A stretch of 36,468 nt of DNA from Actinomycetes bacterium (GCA_021822565.1 JAKAQM010000012.1:1-36468), one strand, 5' to 3'; shown: positions 17,421 to 25,049, counted from the first letter of the stretch. Numbers and translations: made by a program. The notes: generated by a model not told the origin, from the letters alone.

Positions 17421-18386
17421 TCAGCTTCGCTTCTCGAGCGCCTCCACGAGCGCCGGCAGCACCTTGTGCACGTCGCCCACGATGCCGAGATCGGCGACCG
17501 CGAAGATCGGCGCCTCACGGTCCTTGTTGATCGCCACGATGTGCTTCGACCCCTTCATCCCGACGAGGTGCTGCGTCGCCCCCGAGATGCCGCAGGCCAC
17601 GTACAGTGTCGGCTTCACGGTCTTGCCGGTCTGGCCGACCTGATGCGAGTAGGGCACCCATCCGGCGTCCACGATCGCCCGGCTCGCTCCGGGAGCTCCG
17701 TGCAGGAGCCGGGCGAGCTCCTCGATGAGCGCGTAGTGCTCCTGCGCGCCAAGGCCGCGCCCGCCCGACACCACGATCGCCGCCTCGTCGAGCTTCGGAC
17801 CCGTGGCCTCCTCGACGTGGCGCTGGACGATCCTCGCTGCGCCGGTCGGGCCGACGTCACCGGGCGGGGCTGCGACCACCTCGGCCGGGCTCCCGCCTGC
17901 GGGCTCGGCGGAGAACGACTTCGCACGCACGACGAAGATCCCAGGGCCCTCCCCGGTGAACCGGGCGTGCACGATCTGGGTACCCCCGAAGACCGGATGC
18001 TCGGTGAGCAGGCCGCCGTCGCGCACTGCGAGCCCGGTGACGTTCGTGAGGACCGGGCGGTCGAGCCGTGCCGACAGCCGACCCGCGACGTCTCGACCGT
18101 CGTAGGAGGCGGGGAAGAGGATGGCCTCGGGGCCTTCCCCTGCGCCGATGAGCGCGGCCATCGCGGCAGCGACGGGCGGACCCGGCAGCGCCCCGGCCAG
18201 GTCGCCGACGTCGTAGACGCGCGACGCGCCGTAGTCGCCGAGCGTGCCTGCGGCAGCGGCGGTGTCGGCACCCCAGGCGACGGCCTCGACCGTCGTGGCG
18301 AGCGAGCGGGCCTCGGTGAGCAGCTCGAGCGTGAGCGCCGTCGGCCCCTGCCCGGTCACCTCGGCGAGCACCCAGATCCTTTGCAT
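17421..18386 (-). CDS. etfA: Electron transfer flavoprotein, alpha subunit
   Basis: FAD-binding subunit of ETF, 321 residues, which accepts electrons from acyl-CoA and other dehydrogenases and passes them to the quinone pool or other acceptors. The C-terminal FAD domain is clear: SGGRGLG, the [19 protein letters not shown] segment, [16 protein letters not shown] and [20 protein letters not shown]. The N-terminal half (WVLAEV ... ) matches the alpha/beta-shared domain. It lies 1 bp after etfB, so the two are cotranscribed and probably coupled. No ETF:quinone oxidoreductase or acyl-CoA dehydrogenase gene is visible nearby. Confidence 0.96.
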   Translation of the reverse strand: MQRIWVLAEVTGQGPTALTLELLTEARSLATTVEAVAWGADTAAAAGTLGDYGASRVYDVGDLAGALPGPPVAAAMAALIGAGEGPEAILFPASYDGRDVAGRLSARLDRPVLTNVTGLAVRDGGLLTEHPVFGGTQIVHARFTGEGPGIFVVRAKSFSAEPAGGSPAEVVAAPPGDVGPTGAARIVQRHVEEATGPKLDEAAIVVSGGRGLGAQEHYALIEELARLLHGAPGASRAIVDAGWVPYSHQVGQTGKTVKPTLYVACGISGATQHLVGMKGSKHIVAINKDREAPIFAVADLGIVGDVHKVLPALVEALEKRS

Positions 18387-18387
18387 G

Positions 18388-19167
18388 TCAGATCACCTTC
18401 AGCTGCTCGAGGAAGGCGACGATGCGCTGGGCGCCGTCGCCCTCGTCCACCACGATCTCTCCTGCGCCGCGCTGCTCGGCGTCGGCGACGTCCACGATCT
18501 CCTGACGCGCCCCCTCGGCGCCGACCGCGGACGCGTCGATCCCGAGGTCCGCGAGGCTCAGCACGTCGATGGGCTTCGACTTCGCCGCCATGATGCCCTT
18601 GAAGGACGGGTAGCGGGGCTCGACGACCCCTGCGGTCACCGTCACGACCGCAGGCAATGGGCATTCGACGTCGTCGTAGCCGGCTTCGGTCTGCCGCTCC
18701 ACCTCCACCTTCGTGCCGTCGGTGGACACCCGCTTGGCGAACGTGACCGACGGCATGCCGAGCAGCTCTGCGAGCTGCACGGGCAGCGTGCCCGTGTACC
18801 CGTCGGTCGACTCCGTCGCCGCGATCACGAGGTCCGGCGCAGCGCGCCTGATCGCCGCAGCGAGCACCTTCGCGGTCGACATCGCGTCGGAGCCGGCGAG
18901 CGCCTCGTCGCTCACGAGGATCGCCCGTCCCGCGCCCATGGCCAACGCGGTCCTCAGCCCCGACGTCTCGCCGCCCGGCGCCATCGAGACGAGCGTCACC
19001 TCGCTCCCCTCGACACCTCCGGCCAGCTGGAGCGCCATCTCGACGCCGTAGGAGTCGGAATCGTCCATGATGAGCTTGCCAGAGCGGTCGAGGGTATGGG
19101 TGCCTGGCTCGAGCGAGGCCGGTGCGGCCGGATCCGGGATCTGCTTCACGCAGACGACGACGTGCAT
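18388..19167 (-). CDS. etfB: Electron transfer flavoprotein, beta subunit
   Basis: AMP-binding subunit of ETF, 259 residues. The start MHVVVCVKQIPDP at ATG 19167 matches the family N-terminus. The longer frame upstream encodes repeated RNGEAAEW from a 16-bp DNA tandem repeat and is not part of the protein. Family features include DSYGVEMAL, the Ala/Gly-rich ADLVIAATESTDGYTG signature region and MAAKSKPIDVLSLADLGID near the C-terminus. A hexamer AACAAT lies 6 nt upstream of the ATG, so the mRNA may be leaderless. Confidence 0.95.
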   Translation of the reverse strand: MHVVVCVKQIPDPAAPASLEPGTHTLDRSGKLIMDDSDSYGVEMALQLAGGVEGSEVTLVSMAPGGETSGLRTALAMGAGRAILVSDEALAGSDAMSTAKVLAAAIRRAAPDLVIAATESTDGYTGTLPVQLAELLGMPSVTFAKRVSTDGTKVEVERQTEAGYDDVECPLPAVVTVTAGVVEPRYPSFKGIMAAKSKPIDVLSLADLGIDASAVGAEGARQEIVDVADAEQRGAGEIVVDEGDGAQRIVAFLEQLKVI

Positions 19168-19173
19168 GACCGC

Positions 19174-19179
19174 ATTGTT
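19174..19179 (-). promoter_or_regulatory. Candidate -10 element for leaderless etfBA
   Basis: AACAAT on the minus strand ends 6 nt before ATG 19167, with no ribosome binding site. The hexamer is weak (first base is not T), but the spacing matches other leaderless candidates. Confidence 0.3.
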
Positions 19180-19200
19180 GACGATCAGGTGCCTTCGCCG

Positions 19201-19248
19201 CCATTCCGCAGCTTCGCCATTCCGCAGCTTCGTCATTCCGCGCCTTCG
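19201..19248. repeat. 16-bp tandem repeat, three copies
   Basis: The unit CCATTCCGCAGCTTCG occurs perfectly at 19201-19216 and 19217-19232. A third copy with three mismatches lies at 19233-19248. It sits just upstream of the etfB promoter. No function is recognised. Confidence 0.8.
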
Positions 19249-19339
19249 CCGGCCCGGCGCAGGAGCTGCAGTGGACGCTCGAGGACCTCCGAGGCGGGGA
19301 CACGCCGCTGCAATCCCAGTGGAAGATGATGGCGGTCAC

Positions 19340-19402
19340 CCCTCACCGAAACGGGGTGCAGGGCGGGAAGCCCCCGGCTTCAGCCGTCGGGAGGATTCAA
19401 TC
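19340..19402 (+). mobile_element. Orphan IS200/IS605-like right end (omega-RNA-like) relic
   Basis: The stretch from GGGGTGCAGGGCGGGAAGCC through the imperfect hairpin CGGC-TTCA-GCCG to GGGAGGATTCAA has the layout of the right end of actinobacterial IS200/IS605 elements, which is also the 3' part of the TnpB omega-RNA. No tnpA or tnpB frame is found beside it. I recognise this from the general pattern, not from an alignment. It may be a solo end or a relic. It lies immediately upstream of the whiB promoter, with the -35 about two bases after the putative end. Confidence 0.5.
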
Positions 19403-19403
19403 C

Positions 19404-19431
19404 TTGCATTTCTGAGACGTTTGCTTATAAT
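19404..19431 (+). promoter_or_regulatory. whiB promoter (TTGCAT-16-TATAAT)
   Basis: A -35 TTGCAT at 19404-19409 and a consensus -10 TATAAT at 19426-19431 are separated by 16 bp, which is exceptional in this GC-rich window. Transcription would start near 19438, giving a leader of about 70 nt before whiB. The promoter directly abuts the IS605-like end, so the insertion may have supplied or altered it. Confidence 0.65.
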
Positions 19432-19477
19432 CCCTGGAGATCACCATTCCATCACGGCCGCGCCATCAGGCCGAATA

Positions 19478-19493
19478 TGTGAAATGGTTCACA
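19478..19493 (+). promoter_or_regulatory. CRP/FNR-type operator in the whiB leader
   Basis: TGTGA-AATGGT-TCACA is a perfect match to the CRP consensus TGTGA-N6-TCACA. It lies about 45 bp downstream of the predicted start point and 16 bp before the whiB ATG, so binding there would be expected to block transcription (inference). In M. tuberculosis whiB1 is known to be controlled by the cAMP receptor protein Rv3676, which supports the reading. Confidence 0.7.
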
Positions 19494-19509
19494 ACCGGAG
19501 GACCGACGC

Positions 19510-19848
19510 ATGGCACTGATGTGGAACCGGACGGTCGACTGGGACGCCGGGGACTGGCGACGCGTGGCGGCGTGCCGCAACACCGAGCCCGATCTCTTCT
19601 TCCCGGTCGGGACCACCGGTCCGGCGATCGAGCAGATCGATGAGGCCAAGCGGGTCTGCCGGTCGTGCGAGGCGCAGGAGCCCTGCCTCGACTTCGCCCT
19701 GGCGACCAACCAGGAGTCCGGGGTCTGGGGCGGGACCTCCGAGGAGGAGCGACGGAAGCTTCGCAAGGCATGGCTCGCCGCGCGCCGAAGCGCCGGCACG
19801 TCCACCTCCCCGGTCCAGCCGGTCAGGTCCGCGGCGTCGGGGCGCTGA
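19510..19848 (+). CDS. whiB1: WhiB-family iron-sulfur regulator, WhiB1-like
   Basis: Actinobacteria-specific regulator of 112 residues that binds a [4Fe-4S] cluster and acts with the primary sigma factor. The four cluster cysteines are Cys22, Cys50, Cys53 and Cys59 (ACRNTEP; CRSCEAQEPC), followed by GVWGG at 71-75 and a basic DNA-binding tail SEEERRKLRKAW. The ribosome binding site GGAGGA is 8 nt before ATG 19510. The convergent neighbour is a PdtaS-type kinase, the same order as Rv3219 (whiB1) and Rv3220c (pdtaS) in M. tuberculosis, so I assign it as the WhiB1 orthologue. In mycobacteria WhiB1 is essential and its cluster reacts with nitric oxide. The Pro/Ser-rich C-terminus after residue 95 looks disordered. 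Confidence 0.9.
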   Translation: MALMWNRTVDWDAGDWRRVAACRNTEPDLFFPVGTTGPAIEQIDEAKRVCRSCEAQEPCLDFALATNQESGVWGGTSEEERRKLRKAWLAARRSAGTSTSPVQPVRSAASGR

Positions 19849-19872
19849 ACCCTCGGGTCCGGGCCCGAGGGT
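19849..19872. terminator. Bidirectional terminator between whiB1 and pdtaS
   Basis: A perfect 9-bp stem ACCCTCGGG / CCCGAGGGT with a 6-base loop lies in the 33-bp gap between the convergent genes. There is no T run, as is common in actinobacteria. It overlaps neither stop codon. Confidence 0.7.
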
Positions 19873-19881
19873 CACCGGAGC

Positions 19882-21357
19882 TCATCGGACGTGGGTAGGC
19901 GGCAGGTGGATCTCGACGAGCGTTCCCCCGCCCTCGGCCGCACCCATCGTGATCGAGCCGCTCAGCTGGCTCACGATGAGATCACGGACGATGGAGAGCC
20001 CGAGGCTGGTCGTGCGCTCGATGTCGAAGCCGGGCTCGAGCCCCTTGCCGTCGTCGCTCACGGTGACCTCGAGGCCCTCGGGCCCGTGCGCGAGCGTCAC
20101 CTCGACGTGCCCGACCCGTCGTTCTGCGGACCGGGAGCCGGCGAAGGCGTGCTCGACGGCGTTCTGAAGGAGCTCCGCCAGCGTGACGGCGAGCGGCGTG
20201 GCGATGTCGGCGGTCACCTCCCCGAGATCGCCGTGCACGGTGATCTCCACCGGCTGTGGAGAGACCACCGAATCCTCGGCCATCCGCACCAGCGACACGA
20301 CGATCTCGTCGAAGGGCACCTGGTCGCTCGGGTCCCTCGAGAGGATCTCGTGCACGAGAGAGATCGAGCGCACGCGGCGCTCCGCCTCGTACAGCGCAGC
20401 CCTGCCGTCCCCTGACGCCAGCCGGCGAGCCTGGAGGCTGAGCAGCGAGGAGATCGTCTGCAGGTTGTTCTTCACCCGGTGGTGCACCTCGCGGATCGCC
20501 GCGTCCTTCGAGAGCAGCAGCCGGTCGAGCCGACGCACGTCGGTGACGTCGCGCATCAGGATCACGGCCCCGTTGGCGGCATGGTGCTCGAGCAGGGGGA
20601 TGCACTGCACCAGGACGATGACGTCGGGTCGGCGCTCGACCTCTTCGACCACAGGGTGGCACGTGGCGAGCGCCCACTGGACCGCAGAGGCCTCCACGCC
20701 GAGCTCTGTGAAGGTGTGGCCCTCGAGCGTCGAGTAGACACCCATGCGATGGAAGGCGTTGCTCGCGTTCGGGGACGCGAACTCGATGCGACCCTCGCCG
20801 TCGACCAGGACGAAGCCATCCCCGACCCTGGGCACCTCCTCCGTGCCCACCTCTTCTTGGGCGAACGGGAACTCGCCGGCGGCGATCATCGCGACCAGCC
20901 GACCGAACACGTCGAAGTAGTTCTTCTCGTACAGGCTGATCGGCGTCGCCACGGCGCGCGAGTACACGCGCACCATGACCGCGATCACCCTGTCGCCGAA
21001 GCGCACCGGGATGTTCTCCACGGGGACGGACTCGCCGATCAGCGGGTGGTGGACCGCGCCGCGCACGACCTCGCCACGCTCGAGCGCGGTCGCGGACAAC
21101 GACCACGACGTCCGCAGGACCGTCTGGCCCACCAGATCCTGGACGAGCATCGTCGGGCGGTTGTTCGGCCGGATCTGCCCGATCACGACGAGGCGTGGCT
21201 CCTCGTCCGAAAGCGTCGACGCCGGCACCACGAGCAGCAGGTCCGAGAACGAGAGGTCGGCCAGGATCGACCAGGACCGGAAGAGCCGCTGGAGGTGCGC
21301 GAGCTCAGAGGGCGTGAGATCGGTGGAGCTGAACGCGAGCTCTGCCGGCGTCGTCAT
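19882..21357 (-). CDS. pdtaS: Sensor histidine kinase, PdtaS-like
   Basis: Cytosolic histidine kinase of 491 residues without membrane segments. Residues 1-170 form a GAF-like N-terminal domain, followed by a PAS domain (GFVLVDGEGRIEFASPNAS). A HisKA_2-type dimerisation domain carries HHRVKNNLQTISSLL with the phospho-accepting histidine around 292-293. The HATPase domain includes ELLQNAVEHAF (N box), DDGKGL and TSLGLSIV (G boxes). This matches M. tuberculosis PdtaS (Rv3220c), which phosphorylates the antiterminator-type regulator PdtaR. No pdtaR is visible here. The ATG overlaps the stop of the upstream PHP gene (ATGA), so the two are coupled. Confidence 0.9.
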   Translation of the reverse strand: MTTPAELAFSSTDLTPSELAHLQRLFRSWSILADLSFSDLLLVVPASTLSDEEPRLVVIGQIRPNNRPTMLVQDLVGQTVLRTSWSLSATALERGEVVRGAVHHPLIGESVPVENIPVRFGDRVIAVMVRVYSRAVATPISLYEKNYFDVFGRLVAMIAAGEFPFAQEEVGTEEVPRVGDGFVLVDGEGRIEFASPNASNAFHRMGVYSTLEGHTFTELGVEASAVQWALATCHPVVEEVERRPDVIVLVQCIPLLEHHAANGAVILMRDVTDVRRLDRLLLSKDAAIREVHHRVKNNLQTISSLLSLQARRLASGDGRAALYEAERRVRSISLVHEILSRDPSDQVPFDEIVVSLVRMAEDSVVSPQPVEITVHGDLGEVTADIATPLAVTLAELLQNAVEHAFAGSRSAERRVGHVEVTLAHGPEGLEVTVSDDGKGLEPGFDIERTTSLGLSIVRDLIVSQLSGSITMGAAEGGGTLVEIHLPPTHVR

Positions 21358-22310
21358 GGCGCGTCGTCCCGCGCTGGGCGTGGCTCGGTGAGGGGCCTTG
21401 GCTCGGTGAGGGGGCGTGGCTCGGTGAGGGGCAGGGTGTGCGCCTGGCGGCGGCGGTAGGCGGTGAGGCGATCGACACCGACTGAGCGCAGCAGCGGGTA
21501 CAGGTCCTCCACGCGATCGGCCACGTACGACAGATGGTGCGCGTCGGACGCGGTGGTGAAGGGCACACCACGGGCGGCGAGGCGGGCGAGGAGACCTTCG
21601 GCCGGGTACTGCTCTGCTGCGGGCTTCCGCCACCCGGCTGACGACACCTCGGTGGCCATCCCGCTCGACGCCGCGGCATCCGCGATCCGGTCCCACCACT
21701 CCTCGGGGTGCTCGGGCCGGCGGCCCGCGACCTTGATCACGTCGGGATGTGCGAGGACGTCGCACGCCCCCGTGGCGGCCAGCTCACCCAACGCGTCGGT
21801 GTACGCGTCCCAGCAGTCGTCCACCTTCCTCGCCGACCATTCCGACATGGACAACGCGTCGTCGAGGTCGTCGAAGCGCCATCCATCGACCCAGTGCACG
21901 GAGCCGAGGAGCACGTCGAAGGGGTACTCGCTCAGCAGGGCGCCCACCTGGTCCATGTGGCCGCGGTAGTAGTCCACCTCGAGGCCGAGGACGACGGGGA
22001 GCCCCTGTCGCCTCGCCTCGAGCACCGTCTCGACGTACTCGTCCAGATCCGCGCCGACGTGGAATCGCCAGTACTCGGCCATGGACCGCCGAAGGCGCGC
22101 GGGGACGTCGCCGTCCTCCCAGAAGCCGCCGAGCAGCCGGTCCGCCTGGACGAAGCGAAACAGGTGCTCGGTCAGTGCGATCTCCTCCACGCCGGCCGCG
22201 TTCGCCCGCTCGCAGTATGCCGCGACCTGGTCGAGCACGAGGGGCGCGTCGCGTCGTGTGTGCGGCCACAGGTGGAGGTGATAATCGAGCACGGCACATT
22301 CCACCAGCAT
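21354..22310 (-). CDS. PHP-domain phosphatase, histidinol-phosphatase-like
   Basis: Metal-dependent PHP-superfamily phosphoesterase of 318 residues. Metal ligands are visible in DYHLHLW, LTEHLFRF, GLEVDYY, GSVHWVDGW, LAHPDVIK and SDAHH, as in the HisK/HisJ histidinol-phosphate phosphatases of histidine synthesis. With no his genes nearby the substrate is an inference. The C-terminus ends with three exact copies of LTEPRP, encoded by an 18-bp tandem repeat just before the stop. The start could be ATG 22310 or GTG 22292 (VLDYHLHL). Its stop overlaps the pdtaS ATG. Confidence 0.85.
   Translation of the reverse strand: MLVECAVLDYHLHLWPHTRRDAPLVLDQVAAYCERANAAGVEEIALTEHLFRFVQADRLLGGFWEDGDVPARLRRSMAEYWRFHVGADLDEYVETVLEARRQGLPVVLGLEVDYYRGHMDQVGALLSEYPFDVLLGSVHWVDGWRFDDLDDALSMSEWSARKVDDCWDAYTDALGELAATGACDVLAHPDVIKVAGRRPEHPEEWWDRIADAAASSGMATEVSSAGWRKPAAEQYPAEGLLARLAARGVPFTTASDAHHLSYVADRVEDLYPLLRSVGVDRLTAYRRRQAHTLPLTEPRPLTEPRPLTEPRPARDDAP
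21382..21435. repeat. 18-bp tandem repeat in the 3' end of the PHP gene
   Basis: Three copies of GGCTCGGTGAGGGG plus four variable bases occur at 21382-21399, 21400-21417 and 21418-21435. They encode the LTEPRP repeats on the minus strand. The period is a multiple of three, so copy-number change would keep the frame. Confidence 0.85.
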
Positions 22311-22331
22311 TCCAACCGCGCCGCGGCCCGG

Positions 22332-23705
22332 TCAGCTCCACATCGTGGCGCCCAGCCGCAGGAGCCCCTCCATGTCGACGATGTCGGCGTCGAAGAACGG
22401 GACCGTCGCGAGCACCTCGGGTCTCGTGGCGAGCTCTGCCTGCTGCTCGGCTTCGCGCCGGGCGACCACGCCGAAGTTCAAGAAGCTCTCGGCGACCTCT
22501 TGGAGCACGCGGGCCGTGAGGCTCGGGTCGGTTCCGAGCGATCCGGCGAGGCGGTCGGCGACCGAGCCTGCGCCGTCGCGCAGCTGCTCGGCGAGCGACC
22601 CCGCGTCGCGGTCGCGAAAGTACGTCGGAAGGACCTTGTTCAAGACGATGGCTCCGAGGGGCAGCTTGCGCGCCACGAGCGCACGGGCGAAGTACTCGGC
22701 CTCCCGCACCGGCGTCGCCTCCAGGGTCGACACCACGAGGAACGTCGTGCGCCAGTCCGACAGCAGCCGCGTCACCGCCTCCGCGCGTTCGACGAACCCC
22801 GCGTACATCGACTGGAACAGGATGAAGAACTCGGCGATGTCGGCGAGGAACTCGGTGCCGAGGATGCGGTCGGCCACCTGGGAGAACGGTCGGGACGCAA
22901 GGTTCATCACCCGAGATCGGTAGGAGGCGGTGAGCCAGCGCAGCAGCCGGCTCGAGAAGAAGTCGGACATTCGCGCCGGCGCGTCGAGGAAGTCGATGGC
23001 GTTACGGGTCGGCGGGGTGTCCACCACGATCAGGTCGTACTTGCCCTGCGCGTGCAGCTCGTACAGGCGCTCCATCGCGATGTAGTCGTGGCTCTGTACG
23101 AAGCGTCCCGAGATGTTGCGGTAGAGAGGGTTGGCCAGGATCTTGTCGCGGGTCCGCGCGTCGGGGGCGTGCCGGCGTACGAGCGCGTCCCAGCTCTCCT
23201 TCGTGTCCAGCATGGCCGCCCACAGCTCGCCCCGGGGAGCGTTGCCGGTCGCGGCCCGGAACACCTCGTCGGGGATCCGCCGCTCGGAGTTGCCCAGCCC
23301 GTGGCCGTGGCCGTTCGAGGTCAGGCCGAGCGCATCGGCAAGCCTGCGAGCGGGGTCGATCGTGAGCACGAGCACACGATCACCGTGGTGGTAGGCAGCC
23401 ATCGCTGCGGTCGCTGCCGCCGTCGTGGTCTTGCCCACCCCTCCCGGGCCGCACGCGATGACGATCTCCTTCGAGGCCACGAGCCCGTCGAGCGTGCCCT
23501 CCTTCGGGCGCCCGGGGGGCGTGGGGTCGTCGAGCTGCGGACCCGGTTCGCTCGCCAGCGCCTCGCTGCGGTCGGCCCTTCGCGCACGTGCAGGGCGCGG
23601 CGAGCGTTCAGCGCGCGGCGAGGGACGCGGGCGCGGCGAAGGACGGGGCGAGGGACGCGGGCGCGGCGAAGGACGGGGCGAGGGGTTCGGGCGGCTGGGC
23701 GTCAC
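22332..23705 (-). CDS. Get3/ArsA-like ATPase with Pro/Arg-rich N-terminus (second of a pair)
   Basis: P-loop ATPase of the ArsA/Get3 group, about 457 residues from GTG 23705. The deviant Walker A GPGGVGKTTT is at about 86-95, followed by LTIDPARRLADAL, the VVDTPPTRNAIDFL switch region and GAIVLNKVLP. The first 45 residues are a Pro/Arg/Ser repeat (RPSPRPRPSP) made by a DNA tandem repeat, so a start further in is possible. It overlaps the first ATPase by GTGA. In M. tuberculosis the paired ATPases Rv3679-Rv3680 (BagA/BagB) form a comparable two-gene unit. There are no arsenic genes, so arsenite transport is unlikely. The client is unknown. Confidence 0.85.
   Translation of the reverse strand: MTPSRPNPSPRPSPRPRPSPRPSPRPRPSPRAERSPRPARARRADRSEALASEPGPQLDDPTPPGRPKEGTLDGLVASKEIVIACGPGGVGKTTTAAATAAMAAYHHGDRVLVLTIDPARRLADALGLTSNGHGHGLGNSERRIPDEVFRAATGNAPRGELWAAMLDTKESWDALVRRHAPDARTRDKILANPLYRNISGRFVQSHDYIAMERLYELHAQGKYDLIVVDTPPTRNAIDFLDAPARMSDFFSSRLLRWLTASYRSRVMNLASRPFSQVADRILGTEFLADIAEFFILFQSMYAGFVERAEAVTRLLSDWRTTFLVVSTLEATPVREAEYFARALVARKLPLGAIVLNKVLPTYFRDRDAGSLAEQLRDGAGSVADRLAGSLGTDPSLTARVLQEVAESFLNFGVVARREAEQQAELATRPEVLATVPFFDADIVDMEGLLRLGATMWS
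23621..23684. repeat. 30-bp tandem repeat encoding the Pro/Arg-rich linker
   Basis: Two perfect 30-bp copies lie at 23621-23650 and 23651-23680, each beginning AGGGACGCGGGCG, with partial copies on both sides. They encode RPSPRPRPSP in the N-terminal tail of the second ATPase. The length keeps the reading frame. Confidence 0.85.
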
Positions 23706-24682
23706 AGCCCCAGCTCCTCGCCGAGGGCCGTCGCGACCTGGCGCATGGAGCGCAGTCCGTGGGCGCGCGAGAAGAGGTAAGGCACGTAGAGCACCGGCGG
23801 CGTCGTGGCGCCGGACGATCCCGCATCGGACGCGAGCCCCTCGCGCAGGCGCTGCAGGTGGCCTGCACGGGTCCGCCGCATCGTGACCGCGAGGCGGGCA
23901 CCCTCGAGCAAGGGCCCCGCGTCGCCGCCGAGCACCTTGGAGAGCTCCTCGCCGTGCGCGTACACCTCGTCGAAGACCTCCTCTTCGTGGAGCCCGAAGA
24001 GCTCGGGGAGCACCCGGTTCACGACGACGGCAGAGAGCTCGACCGTCGTCTCCGAGCGGACCCGACCGGCGAGCTCCAGCGTTTCGTTGACCGGCATCTC
24101 CTCGGGCGTCGTGACGGCGACGAGCCCGGTACGGCGCGGGTCGGAGAGGATCTCGAGCATCCAATCGGTCTGTGAACGGATGAGGCCGACCTTGACCAGG
24201 TCGTTGATGGCCTGCGGCGCCGCGAGCTGGCTCACGATGTGACCGGTCGCGGCGGCGTCGACGACGACGAGGTCGTAGTTGCGCTCCCGGACCTCGTAGC
24301 AGAGCTTGCCCACGGTGAGGATCTCGCGCACCCCCGGTGCTGCCGCGGCCACGAAGTCGAGCGCCCTGGCGAGCGGTCCGAGCCGCGTCGCCACGGGGAC
24401 GCGGAGCTGGAGCTTCAGGTACTCGCGCAGCGACGCCTCGGTGTCCATCGACATGGCGACCACGCCGGGTGCGACCTCACGCCCCGCGAAGTCGGTGGGC
24501 GCAGCCTCGAAGAGCGCAGCGAGATCGCCCTTGGCGTCGACCTCGCACGCGAGCACGTGCTTGCCGCGCCCGGCGGCGAGCTGGGCGAGCGCGGCGGCGA
24601 CGGTCGTCTTGCCCGTGCCGCCCTTTCCCGTCACGAAGAGCAGCCGACGGTCCAGCAGGGGCAACGGCCGAGCGTCAGCCAC
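23702..24682 (-). CDS. Get3/ArsA-like ATPase (first of a pair)
   Basis: ArsA/Get3-like P-loop ATPase of 326 residues. The deviant Walker A GKGGTGKTT at 19-27, ACEVDAKGDLAALF, the switch segment VVDAAATGH and AVVVNRVLP are all present. The start is GTG 24682 (VADARPLPLL). It differs from the second copy in having DAAATGH where that one has DTPPTRN, so the two probably form a heterodimer with different roles. It is preceded by DUF3107 (25 bp gap) and overlaps the second ATPase, which gives a three-gene operon. Confidence 0.88.
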   Translation of the reverse strand: MADARPLPLLDRRLLFVTGKGGTGKTTVAAALAQLAAGRGKHVLACEVDAKGDLAALFEAAPTDFAGREVAPGVVAMSMDTEASLREYLKLQLRVPVATRLGPLARALDFVAAAAPGVREILTVGKLCYEVRERNYDLVVVDAAATGHIVSQLAAPQAINDLVKVGLIRSQTDWMLEILSDPRRTGLVAVTTPEEMPVNETLELAGRVRSETTVELSAVVVNRVLPELFGLHEEEVFDEVYAHGEELSKVLGGDAGPLLEGARLAVTMRRTRAGHLQRLREGLASDAGSSGATTPPVLYVPYLFSRAHGLRSMRQVATALGEELGL

Positions 24683-24707
24683 GGGATCGGTTCCTTCTCG
24701 CGTCGCC

Positions 24708-24941
24708 TTACGGCGCGCCGAACCCTACGCGGCGCTCTGGCGTCGGAGCGCCGACCTCCACGTAGGCGACCTTGGCGACCGGGACGCCCACGCGCCGGCC
24801 CCGCCGGTCCGTGAGCCACAGCACGGCGTCATCGGCGAGCGCCGCCTCGATCTCCCTCAGCAGCTTCTCTCGGTCCACGTCTTCGCTGAGCTCGACCTCG
24901 AGCTCCTTCGCGGTCTGGACGATCCCGATGCGTACGTCCAC
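24708..24941 (-). CDS. DUF3107 family protein
   Basis: Small actinobacterial protein of 77 residues and unknown function, with family hallmarks VDVRIGI at the N-terminus and VPVAKVAYVEVG towards the C-terminus. The start is GTG 24941, with ribosome binding site GAGGAG 6 nt upstream, one of the few clear Shine-Dalgarno sequences in the window. It heads an operon with the two Get3/ArsA-like ATPases. The M. tuberculosis relative is a small conserved protein (Rv3208A/TB9.4). Confidence 0.85.
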   Translation of the reverse strand: MDVRIGIVQTAKELEVELSEDVDREKLLREIEAALADDAVLWLTDRRGRRVGVPVAKVAYVEVGAPTPERRVGFGAP

Positions 24942-25049
24942 GCTTGCTCCTCGATCATGTGGCGCCTGTCCGGGACGCCGCCTGCGACTGCTCCCCGCGC
25001 CTTGCGGGTGCCACACCCGACGATACAGCGGCGCGGCAGACTCTCCACC

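Noticed and set aside
22332-24941. Arsenite efflux operon
   Set aside because: The ATPases are ArsA-like, but no ArsB, ArsR, ArsC or ArsD is present, and actinobacterial pairs like this are known without arsenic functions.
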